Below, piece after piece: positions 32,950-44,870 of a stretch of 64,000 nucleotides of DNA. The stretch's first letter is position 1; each line of letters starts with the position of its first letter. The DNA is from Dendrophyllia cribrosa. Taxonomy: Eukaryota > Cnidaria > Anthozoa > Scleractinia > Dendrophylliidae. Location: positions 29,678,973 through 29,742,972 of the forward strand of contig JAJLRJ010000005.1 of NCBI GenBank assembly GCA_024195265.1. The letters run 5' to 3'. Both the position numbers and the translations under genes were made by a program. The notes beneath the pieces were generated by a model, which was not told where the DNA came from, searched no databases, and saw only the letters and a list, made by a program, of their open reading frames with translations.

Positions 32950-35660
32950 ATTACACACGTAAAGAATCTCCTCTCCTCTTTACTAAGCTGTTTCTTTTCA
33001 ATCGCAATAAGCCTTCAGTAATGCAACGCACAGTTCTTAAGGTTAAAATTTTAACAATGTGAGTCACTTAGACCAACAAGGAGTGTGAAAGACATGTACA
33101 ATAACCTCCGTCTCGGATTTACGCCAGATAACTTTGCTTTTTTGTTCGTGTTGGTTATTGTTACGTAGATCCGGACGCTTGAAAGTGAATTAAAAAGCTG
33201 CTTAAAAGTAACCAAGGCCTATCAATTTCAAACAATGGAACAGTTGGCTTCGGGCGAAAGCTCAATGAAAATGCAAATCACAACCACCCTTTTTTTGCTT
33301 TTTCGAGAGCACTTTAAGTTATCATCTTTGACGATTTTGACAAATTTCAAACAACATCAACGTGACCAAGTCTCCTAATTTAACATGCCAATGTCGCACG
33401 CCAGAGATATAAGTTGTGAAATAGAACAAGTATATTTACTCGAACGTGCGTCATTTCTTGATTTAAACTACGTACGTCATTGAATAAATAAAGCATAAAT
33501 TCTGTAAAATAAGTGGTAAGTCGAGCAAAAACATTTTTTCAGACTAAAAAGATACTGTATTATCGATGTCTTCTAGAAGTTTCAGTCTGTAAAACCAATA
33601 TTTCCTTTGTAAGAAAGAACAAATCTTGTTTTCTTAGTTGCGCGTATTTTCGCGCACAGTAAAGCAATAATGTTTTTAATTTTCGTCTTCTTTAAGTAAA
33701 GTAATTTTGAAAGCGATGAACTTTCTCATTACCAATTAAAATCAAATCTAGTTGGTTATCGTTTGTGCAAGGGCTACTTTAGCACATTATGTCGTATATC
33801 TGTCAATTTATCGGTCATCTATCTTATGTAAAAAATACACGCGGTATGACAAGGCTTAAAATACAATCGCCGTCCAATATAATCGGCGTCCAATATAATC
33901 GAGTAGTTTTAAGCGGAAATTTAAATTGCCGGAATAATCAATTGCCAAAAACCAAAATTCAAGAAAAATCCCAAATTTGATGTTGTAAAATATTGAAAAA
34001 CAAATGGTACCATGCAAAAGTACTGCCGAAGAGGTTTGATTTGATTTCATTTTATTGATCACACCAATCGGATTTTACTTGATCGACAAACTCAAAAGTC
34101 GGAACTGCGCTACATGTCTCCGTAATTTACCATGGGAGTGAAAGTGTTAATGTATAAGCAAAAAACATCATAAAATAGCCGCATAGCTTATTATTACAAC
34201 TAATGCACCCATAGGGGAAAAGATTAATGTCGGCATTAATGCCCATGCCCCTAAGTTGCGCTATTTTTAAAATACACTTTTGTAAAATATATCGCTGCTT
34301 AATCTTGTCTTATCAAAGTAACGCTTTGCGCTATATATAACATAAGCTTCTGCTCTACTTTTGTTTTTTTCATAATTTTCCTTAAAACACATATTACACT
34401 AATAGTACATTGAATACATTTTGAAGCAAAAAACGAGACGAAGATTAAAAAAATTAAAAACTACACAGGAATAAGCAGAAAAAATACATGGAAATAAGTG
34501 CCTTCAAACTGCGGGAAGGAGGCTTTTACAATCACAATTACAACAAGAAATTAAGATACTATGTTGGGATCAATTTTAAAAAAGGTGTAACTACATGAAT
34601 GAGTAGTGTTTTACATGTCATATATATGGATGACGGGAATAGGAAGAGAAGTTACGAAATCAATGAAGAATTTGGGACGATGTTCATTATTTATTACCTA
34701 ATATTTCAAATATTTGATGCTGTCATTCTACTTTTAGAAAAATAGCATTTTCGTTTATTTGCTCTTCTTTAATTGCGGCTTATTTTGTTCTTAGTTTCTT
34801 CAGCTCTTCAAATCTTAAAGGCCCACCTTCACCCAAAAGACGCTGCGGTCGTTTGTTTTTGTTTTGAAATGCTCCATTGTTCATACGCGTGATCTTATTG
34901 GTTGCACGCATTCAAGCGTGAATTTCGCGTTACATGATTAGCCCCTATGCATGTTTACGTCAGACTAGCTAATTTCACCCCCAAGCCTCGCTTTCGAAGT
35001 GTAAGCCTGTGACAATCTCATCAATGTATTCTAAACTAGGAGCAAAGTTGAAAAGAATACCCACTCAAAACCAACGTGAACTTGTCAAAGGTTTGCAAGG
35101 AATTCCGTACAAACGAGGCTTGGTGGTGAATTTTGAGCTGGTGACGTCATCATGCATAAGTGGAAACCGGGAGCGCGGGACTCCCATATAAAAGTGACTG
35201 GGGTGATCGTCGGACATTTTGAAAAGAACCCCACATTTTTATCCCTGGGAAGTAACAATTCTTTCTGAAAAGTTGTTCCTATCGGAATATTTTTCTGGCT
35301 TAATACCCAGAATAACTCTGGCAGGGGTCATTTTCAATCCACACCCTTGGTGGTACCAAACCCGAATTTGTACGACGATCAGCCCGTCAGTTTTATACGA
35401 GAGTTCCCCCGGGGGGGAATAAAACCCAATGAAACCCCTAAGTTTTATGAGCTGTCCGGCAGTTCTTTCATGTGGATTTGTTTGTATTTCATTGGAAGTT
35501 TCTTTGTAACCTTAATTGTGCCGCAGACTTTGACTATCAGACGATTTTGTCCGATTACTCTCACGTGGAGTTTCCTTTTTTATCTTTATCTCCAAGCTTT
35601 GTACCCTTGGAACTTCGATAAAATGAACTACAAAAAATGTTCTAGTAGTTAAAAGTATGT
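32950..35660. other. Non-coding spacer, AT-rich
   Basis: No ORF or RNA gene that I can support. It contains the presumed promoter of the 32.4-kb gene (no clear TATA box), a 16-bp tandem duplication (CGTCCAATATAATCGG) near 33,870-33,900, and from about 34,820 to 35,640 a GC-richer repeat-like tract (GTGACTGGGGTGATCGTCGG, CCCCGGGGGGGAATAAAACC) of a kind that appears dispersed. Confidence 0.6.
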
Positions 35661-35672
35661 TGATCAAACACT

Positions 35673-35753
35673 AGGCTCCAACGCAGCCGTCCATGGGGGA
35701 CGAATGGATTGGGTGAAGAGCGCTAACGACGTCTACATGCGTTGGAGGCTAGC
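35673..35753. mobile_element. 81-bp MITE with 8-bp target duplication CAAACACT
   Basis: AGGCTCCAACGCA is mirrored by TGCGTTGGAGGCT. CAAACACT occurs directly before (35,665-35,672) and after (35,754-35,761), as expected for an 8-bp hAT-type target-site duplication. Confidence 0.65.
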
Positions 35754-35874
35754 CAAACACTGAATCGTTTCGGTTTTTCTTCCGACATTCGATTACAAAA
35801 AAATAAGTACGTGATTTGATTACCTATCTAATACGGTAAGGGCACACGATAAATACAACGTGCCTCGCACGTAT

Positions 35875-35942
35875 TGATCACAATATTGCCTTTGAAATTG
35901 TACGGTACTGATCACAATATTTCCTTTAAAATTGTACAGTCG
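35875..35942. repeat. Two 34-bp tandem units
   Basis: TGATCACAATATTGCC...GTACGGTAC is repeated once with three differences. Confidence 0.85.
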
Positions 35943-36049
35943 ACCAATTGAATAAACTGATATATTACCCTTGTTGCACAAAAAATCGATTGTAATCAAT
36001 AGTGGATCAGCGTTCATGGTAAACGAAGTCATGCTTTTATCTTATATAC

Positions 36050-38520
36050 TCACATTTCTGATACATTTAAAAAATCAAACATTTCGAGATCGTCACGTAG
36101 CGTATATGAAGTGACGCACAATCTTATCAGAAACACCATGTTTGTTCCCTTTTCTCAGGAACATTAATATCGCGTGCACTTTATCGATTTTATTTTTAGA
36201 TATTTTTTTACAATGCCACTTTCTGCATGGTAACTAATTAAGTGACTCGCACCGCCTTGTCAAGTTTCCGTTTAAGATTAAAACAGACCGCCGTAAGTAG
36301 TACTCTAAGGGAAAAAAGTACAGTCCCGACGTCGGTAAAAATGAAATATTTACTAGAAATAAGTACCGCAAAATTTAAGCGAGAGGGAAGGGAGAGATGG
36401 AATTTTTGGTTTAACTGGAAACGTTTGGGTTGCATGGCCACAATGGCCCCGAAATTTGAAGTTGATTCTCGTTCCCAGTGGATGACGTCAATTGGAGATC
36501 TGACGCGGTTTTGTTTAATCCTTAAATTGGCTTATAAAAATCTATGCTGGGTACAAATCTTATCACCGTACGTGTTTTATGGCATGAATTCCGCTTTACT
36601 GATGGTCTCACAAACAAACGACTTCCCCTCGGTTCTGCTACTCAGAAAGTCAGAAAGTGCAAAAAACATTGTGCGGTTGGTGACAAGTGTAGAAGTTAGT
36701 CCTTATTTCCTATTTGATAAGAGCAAATTATGAATTTTTGTTCTGGCTAAAGAAAAGACACAAATTAGTTTCTGACTTCACAGTAACCTGCGGGGTTCAG
36801 GAAGGCCTGATACTCAGGTTAACTTCACAGTGAAACATGATTTTCGTTAAATCTTAAACTCGAGCCAAATTTGAGACGTTGAATTGACGTTAAGCTCAGA
36901 AGATCTTACCGTAAATCCTCTATTAAGCCTCCCGGTGGTCTTATTTATTTCAAGCGCGTTTGAGAGGGGGGATGGGGTGCTTAATAGACAGGGGGTTTGT
37001 TATAATTTAGCGAAACGCCAGCAGTTCACCACTCTTTTTTATCAGTTCACAAACTTCAATAGGTTCCCGCAAAAATGTTAAAAATAACTTGCACAGTACG
37101 TATATTAATCAGATCTCCATGTACAAGTTCAAGTACTGATAATATTTCCCCCCAAAGCTCGCGAATGCGGTATATGAATTCCTGCCCGGATTGGTACGGT
37201 AAAAATGTACCGGTAACATATTGTCTGTCATTTATTATTTCGGTTTTGAAGGAAAAGGGGGGAGGGGGAGGGGGTACTGAAAAGTGAGGGGGCTTAATAA
37301 ATTTAGTGCTCCAAAAGGGAGGGGGAGGGGGGGGGCTTTTTTTAGAGGTAGGTTTGTTTATTCTCCGTTTAATTTTGATCTACCCCCTCGTTAACCATCC
37401 TTGGCTCTTAAACGCCTTGGCTCAGTTCATAAACTTGCAAAGAAAAAAACACTCGACCAATATTTTCACAATACGGATCTCACGCTACTTCAATAACATA
37501 CATAGATTTCGGGGCTGCGTCGTGAAAATTTTTATGTCAACTCGTGATCCTTTAGTTAAAACTAAGGGACCGACCATTTTACTTGTGCGAGAGGGGGGGG
37601 GGGGGGGGGGGGGGGGCGTGATTGGGCGGGGGGAGTGATTTTGAAAAATATATATCCTGCAAGCCTACGTACCGAGCTGAGTAAAATACCCTACAACTGC
37701 GAAAGCCCCAATTGAAGCTTCATTTTCTTTGCAAAAAAATTCCTGCAGCAACACAGCAAAAGGAAAAATATCGAGCGCAGACGAGGTCACACCCCCACTC
37801 CCCCTCTCATCCCGCCCCCCTCCCAAGTCAGTCGAATATTTGTCCTCTTTTCCAGTCCCTCGTCTAGCACTTTACTCGGCCTAAATAGCTACCAGCAGAG
37901 GAGGTTATTGACATATTTTGTTTTCGTTAGCCTCATTTTATTTTGGCAATTAAATGTCATGAAAATAATGTCTTACCAAAATAATATATTTACCGCCACC
38001 TATTAAATATAATTTCGTTGAATAAATAATGCCCGGATTATCAGCCGTCATTTTGTCGCTTATACGGTTCCGTTTACTAGATTATTCTGACATTCTATTT
38101 TAAATATTTCCAATTACATAATTTTATTAGTAAAACTGCCTACCACCATTGTCGAATTTTCGAGAGAGCTTATGGCTAATAAGAACTGATTCCGGCCTCC
38201 CAGAAAATTGCGCAATTTTGTTTAATTAACGTTCAAACCACCGCTTTTACAATATGTAAGTTCCAGAGAGCTTTCCAGAACTTTGGAAATGACTATAATC
38301 TATCTGATTAGGAAAGCATTGACGCATTATCTTGCTGGCTTTCGTTTTATTTTTTTAAACATCTATCACATTTGTCATTTGTTCGGCTTTATATAATGTA
38401 TAACACATTAACCAGAATAAAGGATTTAAGTAATTTTCATTCATATTTAGTAGAAACTATCTTTGCGACCGCTTTCGGAAGAAAATATCTCCCTTGACGC
38501 AATCCTTTTCTGATCAGTTC
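36050..38520. other. Non-coding region with G-rich tracts
   Basis: There are long G runs at 37,253-37,350 and a poly-G of about 24 at 37,593-37,616. The start at about 36,905 (ACCGTAAATCCTCTATTAAG) suggests a relative of the 22,582 element. The 163-codon frame at 36,242-36,733 starts with GTG and has no recognisable domain; I do not count it as a gene. Confidence 0.6.
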
Positions 38521-38874
38521 TGGTTGTTTACCATTTACCCAAAAAATCCGGAAATTTCGGTTGGAATGTAAATGGAAAGGCTAATTTGGTCTTCCCAAAC
38601 GGAAAATTTTCGGAGAAAACGGCATTTCTTCAAAGGTAGTCCAAAATTCCCAACCAGAATTTCCGAACGGAAATGTGTGTACCATTTGCTTTTATCTACC
38701 AGTTCCAGGCCCTGCGCCAGTTTTGATGCGTAAGCGTGGTTATTAGCTCGTTTCTGGTGTCAATGGCAAATGGTACACGGCAATTTCAAACGGAATTTCC
38801 CTTTCTGGAGTTTTGCTTACCATTTACACAAACTGTGGACCAACCGGTTTTCTCATGTAAATGGTAAACAACCA
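38521..38874. mobile_element. 354-bp TIR element TGGTTGTTTACCATTTAC
   Basis: The ends TGGTTGTTTACCATTTAC and GTAAATGGTAAACAACCA are perfect 18-bp inverted repeats. The interior repeats ATTTCCG/CGGAAAT and TTTACCATTT-type phrases in both orientations. It has no ORF. Confidence 0.8.
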
Positions 38875-39839
38875 CTATCAAGGGCTATCAAAAGATAGAT
38901 GGATTTCAAGGGATTCGAACGGGAAAAATGTGTCAAAACCACCAATTTTAATAGAGAATTCCAGGTGTAATAGGGCATGAGCATAATATATAGAGCAGGC
39001 GACACGAAACAATAAAAGCTATTCGTTTGGTCAGTTTGCTGTAGATTTTATTTAAATATAATATAATAAAGAGTAAATGTTTGATCAATTATGAAATAAA
39101 GCAAAACCCCATCTATGTTATGCGTAATATTAAAACTTCACAGTGTGTGTTTGCGACAATTACTTAATTTTCTTAAATTTTAAAGTGCTTCTAACACTAT
39201 CGTATGTAAATATTGAAAGGTCTGCATTACTTGATTTTAATATCCGTCGAATTAGCACTATCTGATTTAACCGGCAACAATCAACAATCGATAAAATAGG
39301 CCAAAACTTTTCAATATTTTCTTTAACATGACTTTTTGAAGATATGTAAATATGTATGTTACGAAACTGTGTACAATGCTTAAAATTTTACTTCCTGTAC
39401 CTCGAAAATCTAATATTTCAGTACGGTGAAGCGTGAAAAATTTCTAAGAGTTTCAGTTTTAAGGACTACCGTAAGTCTTTAAATTATCGTTAATGCACAA
39501 GGTCTCCGTATACTTTCTTCTACTAATCTGTTTGAAAAATTGATCTCTACAAACAAGTTCTGAGTACAAATTCTGTTTATATAGTTTTAATATGTTAACG
39601 GATGAGCTCTACGAATAGCCACAGGATGGTCAACAGTTTTCTTCGTCCTTTTAAACCAAGCAACAAACAACGACCGTGTAAAATCGAGGTGTTGTTCTTT
39701 ACGCCTGTGCACCTGTTAACACGCACAGTCAAATAGAGAAACAGTATTGTGCATCGGCTTTGATAATCCTTTGCTGACAGGAGATGCTTTCAATTTTCCT
39801 TGAGCTCGTCTTTCAACCACTTTCAATGCGACTTCCTTT

Positions 39840-40274
39840 TTAGAGCAGGTGCATTTCGTAAAGGAGACGGCGCGTGACTAGGATCTCTCGATATCCACGA
39901 AGACTAACTCCAGCTTCATTCCAGATATACTTCTCCATCTCTTCGCAAATTGCGTGCCTTCTGCAGCGCGCTGGGAGCGTTTCCTTATCCGTGTCGCTTT
40001 CCTCTTCTCCATCGAGCGCAATGGTGTTAAAATTCCCAGCCTCTGGCGCTCCCCTGCACCGATTAACGACAAACTCATCGAAGTCTTCTGTCGATGTTCG
40101 CAAGTTCTCCTCCTGAGATTTCGAGAAGAAAGCACCAGGTTTCTCCACATCATCTTGGGTTGCAAGTTTTTTATACCTTCGCGATCGCGTGCTAAATCGT
40201 CTGGAAACATACCCAAGCGGTTGGCGAAAATTGCCATAGCTTGTCCGATTTTCTGTCGCTTCTTTCGTTTTCAT
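39840..40274 (-). CDS. Small protein of unknown function, GVSLR family member 2 (144 aa)
   Basis: Intronless ORF from ATG (MKTKEATENRTSYGNF) to TAA. Function unknown. The basic N-terminal part PLGYVSRRFSTRSRRYKKL resembles TLGRLKDRFMSKMRRYKRV of member 1 (LG, RF and RRYK in register). The middle is acidic (DFDEF, DGEEESDTDKE). Residues 105-144 are the conserved tail: RRHAICEEMEKYI, GVSLRGYR, LLYEMHLL. The N-terminal similarity shows homology over most of the length, not just at the end. Overlapping frames on the other strand and at 39,878-40,237 are shadows. No signal peptide. The gene lies 7.4 kb from member 1. Confidence 0.8.
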   Translation of the reverse strand: MKTKEATENRTSYGNFRQPLGYVSRRFSTRSRRYKKLATQDDVEKPGAFFSKSQEENLRTSTEDFDEFVVNRCRGAPEAGNFNTIALDGEEESDTDKETLPARCRRHAICEEMEKYIWNEAGVSLRGYREILVTRRLLYEMHLL

Positions 40275-42985
40275 TGTTGTGTGTACCTCTACTCGCCAAA
40301 ATCAAGTGTTAGAAAGCTTCTGCGACTCTCTTTATTCCTAACAGAACCAGGAAGTCGTAGAATTCGCCGGCACCGTATGCAAAGAGCGACAATATGTAAA
40401 ATCGTCGTTCAGTTCTATTGTACTTGACGGCTTTCTATTGGAAAGCACGAATGAAGTTGACAGGTTTGAATAATCATCAAACAAAACGCTGAAACAATGG
40501 TTACACCTGCAGCTTTGTTGCTGAAAACAAATATTATTCAAATTAGAGGATTTTTTTCTCTTATCCCTAACCAAGTGTAAAAGCAGTAAAGCTTCGTGGC
40601 TTTCGAGCCTGAGAACAAAGTAAAAACAAAATATCTCCTTTTCGTGGGCAAATTGTCCGGAATTTGATTTTTGCTTCAAATCCAAGATTTTGTTTTAGCC
40701 ATATGTAAGAAAAATTTAATTCCGTCTGTTTACATTTCGCGTCTGCCGAGGCCATTTTCCAATTCAAAACAATTGCGACTAGCGTCTTTTAGGTGTCGGT
40801 TAGCGCCAATCCATTTAAACTGTCTCAGGTGTTTGTATATTGAATTGAAACTGTCGAGGAAAGTTTAAATTTCTTAAAAAAGAAATTTTCGATTGACTCT
40901 GACTCTAATTTTCGTTTGTTTAAATTTCGGTCTGGGAAACTAAACGAACTCATCTTATTTGTTTGATTGTAAAAATGCAAAGACAAGAAGTAATTTATCT
41001 CATAATATAGCCTGGCTATACTAGCAAATGCTGTTCACGAAGAAAACATTGTTGCAGAAAAAAAAAATTCCCAGTAAGCCGCGTGAGAAAGATAATTTTT
41101 GGAAGCAAATCTTGTTTCGAGGACGTAATTTTATTTCAAAATGCACAATTTCTATCCTATAGCACATTCGAAGAAACAATGTTTCCAAACGCTGATGCGA
41201 AAAAAAGAAATGTGTCCCTAGTTATACGCAGGAGAAACAGGGCAAATCTTTCTTCTCGTGCGCAAATTTTGTTCTCATTAGTTCTTTCCTGCTGAATACT
41301 TACATACTCGTTTTCCCATTTGAGCCGCATCAGACATAGCCGGCTCATACTCTATATTAGACTTGCCACAAGTCGACCTCACGAGTTTCACAGTTAAGCG
41401 AGCGAAACGAGCTTTTGAAGTCGCGAAGCGGCCGAGCGAGCGACGAAGTCGGGAGAGGTCCGATGGGCCATAAATATAAGACGAAAAACTTTATTGAAAG
41501 TCTAGCTTTATAGAAACTTTGGAATCAAAAAGGAATGCGAAATACAAATTCCATGTTACAGATTAAATGCTATGTTAGAAATGTTTATACCAACTAATGT
41601 TTTTGAAGGAAACCGGCACAGCTTGCCCACACAAACGACCCTCAAATTCGCGGATTCATTTGTATGAAGCAACTAAGAGCACTACAACCCATCTCCTCTA
41701 ATTTGTCGGGTTTACCCTGCGTTTCGCTAGTATGCGTTTATATCTCGTGAATACACGAAGCGTTGAAATAGATATAGTGCACTGCGACAATTCATACAAA
41801 TTTTCTTTCCTTCTTTCAGCTGTAAACTTTTCTTGTTAATTTCGCTGACTAGTACATACGGGCTTGCGCATATTTTTCCCGTTCCAAATGCGATGGCGAT
41901 GTAGCAGCTCCCGTAAGGTCTCACACCATTGGTTCGATACCCTAACCCTAAACAATAGAACAAACAACACAACAATGGACCCTAGACCTAAAAACAATAG
42001 AAGCTGTGTTTTACAAGGCCAATGAAAATAGAGGTTTCTGAGAGCTGCTACACTACCGAATGCGATGGGTAATGGCCATCTGACTTATCCGTGGCGAAGG
42101 CGTTGAAGGAAGGGGAGGGTGGGAGTTGGACGCAGAGGGTTGGGGGTGGAGTGGGTCGGTGGAGGAAAACGCGTAAGAGAGGGGATAAAACACATCACGT
42201 GGTACAAAATCTCGGATATCGGGTATTATTATATCTCTCAGTTAGTACGCGCGCTAAGATTGGTCAATTTTCCGGTCCGTATTTTACAGTACGGACCGCA
42301 AAATTTGAGAGTCCCAGCATCAGTCTAGTATCCGCTAACAAAAGTTGTTTTCTACATTAAAAATTATCCAGAGAAAACGTTTGGAGCTAAATGGGTTTAA
42401 CATGTCAGGTTACAAAAACTCTCTTCGATGAAATTAGCTATAACTTTAGCAAAAAACTGATTAGCCGCGAATCAAAAAGCATTGACAATTTTCTTGAGTA
42501 TATAAAAGCTTACATGCTTATTGTTTTGGTATTTAGCTTTTAGGCTGTAAGTTGTAAAAACTCGAGTAACTTGGCAAATTCGTTTAACTTTGACAATTTA
42601 ATTCAGCATTGAAAAAAGAGTACCTTTCTTTGTAAGAAAACTTCTCTATGAAAAACATAAAGCTGCAAAACAACTTGAAACGGTTTCCATCGGTAAACTG
42701 TTAAGCTAGCTTAGTTTGATCAAGTTCTTGTCTAGTTATATAAAACTTAAGTTCAGAGTTATCGTTTGTGGCAGTGGCTCTAAGAAGAACAAACTTGAGG
42801 CTACAGAATTACGCTAAAAGTGTACCTTGATTCCTCAGCGAAATTTTTGTCCTTGCAGTGGATTCCCTGAAAACAATTTTTGCGTATTCGCAAATACGCT
42901 CAGCTCATGCAGCAACTCACGCTGAAAATTTGTCAGGTGCGATTGAAATTCAAACTCATCCATGAGTTTCGGCATGAAGCCACTA
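40275..42985. other. Non-coding spacer with dispersed repeats
   Basis: A tract at about 41,380-41,470 (GCGAGCGAAACGAGC, TCGCGAAGCGGCCGAGCGAG) resembles repeat sequence. GCAGCTCCCGTAAGG near 41,905 and GAGAGCTGCTACACTACCG near 42,040 are possible ends of another element. CGGTCCGTATTTTACAGTACGGACCG at 42,271-42,300 is a palindrome related in sequence to the arms at 43.9 kb. No gene is supported. Confidence 0.5.
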
Positions 42986-42986
42986 A

Positions 42987-43384
42987 GACTACGTTTACAC
43001 TAGAGGAGATTTTTCCGGATTCATGACGAATCCGGAACATTTTGGTACCGGATTCGTTTTGCTGTTTACACGCAGATGGGTGAATCCGAAATAAAAACGT
43101 CCCGGTTTGGTCGCGTGTCCGGATATTTTGAATCCGAAATCTAAAGTGAATTCTTTGTATCCGATTACTGTAAATCCGCAATGTTTTGAAGTGTAAACAG
43201 TTGTTCCCATGAATCCGGATACTTTTTCGCCTGCTTTGTAACCGTTCCCGCATGAATGTCCTCGGATTTATCGATGTGTGTAAACGGTTGGGAATCCGAA
43301 TACCCTTTAGTGTAAACGCTTGTGAATCCGAATACCCTAAATTGTAATAAATCCGGAAAAATCTCCTCTAATGTAAACGTAGTC
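42987..43384. mobile_element. 398-bp TIR element with TAA target duplication
   Basis: GACTACGTTTACACTAGAGG at the left is mirrored by CCTCTAATGTAAACGTAGTC at the right, arms about 36 bp. TAA flanks both sides, matching the 3-bp TWA duplication of PIF/Harbinger elements (family inferred). The interior is rich in GAATCCGGA/TCCGGATTC and GTGTAAACG phrases. Confidence 0.75.
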
Positions 43385-43853
43385 TAAAGCACAACGAAAA
43401 GCCAAAAACAGCTTGCAGTATTCGATGAGGAGATATTTTCAGTATCCTTTTTGAAGTTTGAGAGTTTCTTCGTTCACCGCTGTAGACCGAAATGCTGCCA
43501 CAGCCACATTTTCCAGTTTGACAAACACGTTTGTTTTGGCGATTTTATCGCGGCGTTTTCATTCTTCTTTCACTCACTTGTCTTCGCCAGTAACTAAGAA
43601 TTTTTTCAAAGAAAACTACCTTGTGTCAGGTTTCCGTCGTCCTATCGAACACATGGAAGGATAAATTAATTCGTTTTCATGGTTTTCATTCAAGAGCCAC
43701 GCAAGTTCACGCCGAATCGAGGACCGATCACACTATTTTTGAAAGCCAATAAAATTTGCTCTTTGCTTTCTTGTGACGTGCATGCGTCAGTCAAATAAAG
43801 CCGTCCATCTTTTGACTTGAAAGGTTTTCCTTTATCTCCGATTTAGAGATATA

Positions 43854-44031
43854 ATAAATATCTTATTAACCTCGTTTTTCTCGGTCCGTACCGTAAGTTA
43901 CGGAACCTCGTTTTTTTTCCCTCGATTTATGGCCCGCGCGCGAAGCGCGCTTGGGCCATAAATCGAGGAAAAAAAACTCGGTCCGTAACTTACGGTACGG
44001 ACCTCGAACTCGGCTAATAAGAGGTATTTAT
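43854..44031. repeat. Long palindrome with GCGCGC-GAA-GCGCGC tip
   Basis: The arms run from ATAAATATCTTATTA through CGGTCCGTACCGTAAGTTAC and TCGATTTATGGCCC to the centre 43,936-43,950, then back in reverse complement. The total is 178 bp with few mismatches. Confidence 0.85.
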
Positions 44032-44032
44032 A

Positions 44033-44178
44033 GAAAAATTCATTGCCTGACGAGTGAATTCCACGTTAAATTTCACGCGAAAAACCGATATTGCCCGAAT
44101 CGCGAAGCGATGAGGGCGATATCGGTTTTTCAAGTGAAATTTAACGTGGAATTCACGAGTCTGGCAATGAATTTTTCT
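44033..44178. repeat. Second adjacent palindrome with TCGC-GAA-GCGA tip
   Basis: The arms GAAAAATTCATTGCC and GAATTCCACGTTAAATTTCA, with their reverse complements, meet at TCGCGAAGCGA (44,100-44,110). It starts 1-2 bases after the previous palindrome ends, but the arms are unrelated. Confidence 0.85.
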
Positions 44179-44445
44179 TGAATCGCATATGTCAAAGAAA
44201 AACAACGTTTCCAGCGAGAAAGCCATTTCAAAGCCAACTGTCAAGAGCTGGCGAATAGAAATCAAGAATGATTCAAAATCACGCCGGGTGAATCACGCGC
44301 GGTCAGGAGAAAACCTTGTGGTAGCGACAAATTTTAGTTTTGTTTATCAGAAAAAGACAGTTTATGACTGAAATTGATGCTGTTTGTACACTAAAGTACA
44401 TAATGCGAACGGCTGTGGAGCCGAACTGCGAACGTTTGTGGTGGA

Positions 44446-44870
44446 AATTTTATACCTGCCACCTTTTTCCGAGTGATAGGCGTGAGAATTTTTTGTGGTA
44501 ATGCCAGGATTCCCGAAGGCGATCCGGCCAAATCCGAAGAGAACCCGATCTATTCCGAAGATGTCCGAAGTTGTCCGAAAATGTTTCGAAGAATTCGGAA
44601 GTTTCCCTGGACCTCAGACCTCCATTTAATATCATCCAGCTGTACCTTATTGTAATGTTCAGAACGATAAAAACCTACAAAAAGGTGCCGTTTTCATGAA
44701 CGTAACTTAATTTTTAATTGAATCGTGCGATCAGTTAAGGCTGATAGCTGCAATCTGTAAATCAGGCGTGAGAAATTGCTCCATAGGCGTGAGTAGGCGT
44801 GAGATCGGAGTTTTGGACTCGCAGGCGTCAGACTCACGCCTGAGGCGTGAGACTTGGCAGGTATAAAATT
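44446..44870. mobile_element. 425-bp TIR element with AGGCGTGAG repeats
   Basis: The ends AATTTTATACCTGCCA and TGGCAGGTATAAAATT are perfect 16-bp inverted repeats. AGGCGTGAG recurs near both ends (about 44,477 and at least five times from 44,764 to 44,852). A TCCGAAG/ATTCCGAAG array fills the middle. No ORF. Confidence 0.8.

Noticed and set aside
36242..36733. 163-codon open frame on the + strand
   Set aside because: It begins with GTG, has no recognisable domain, no paralogue in the window, and lies in a repeat-like stretch.
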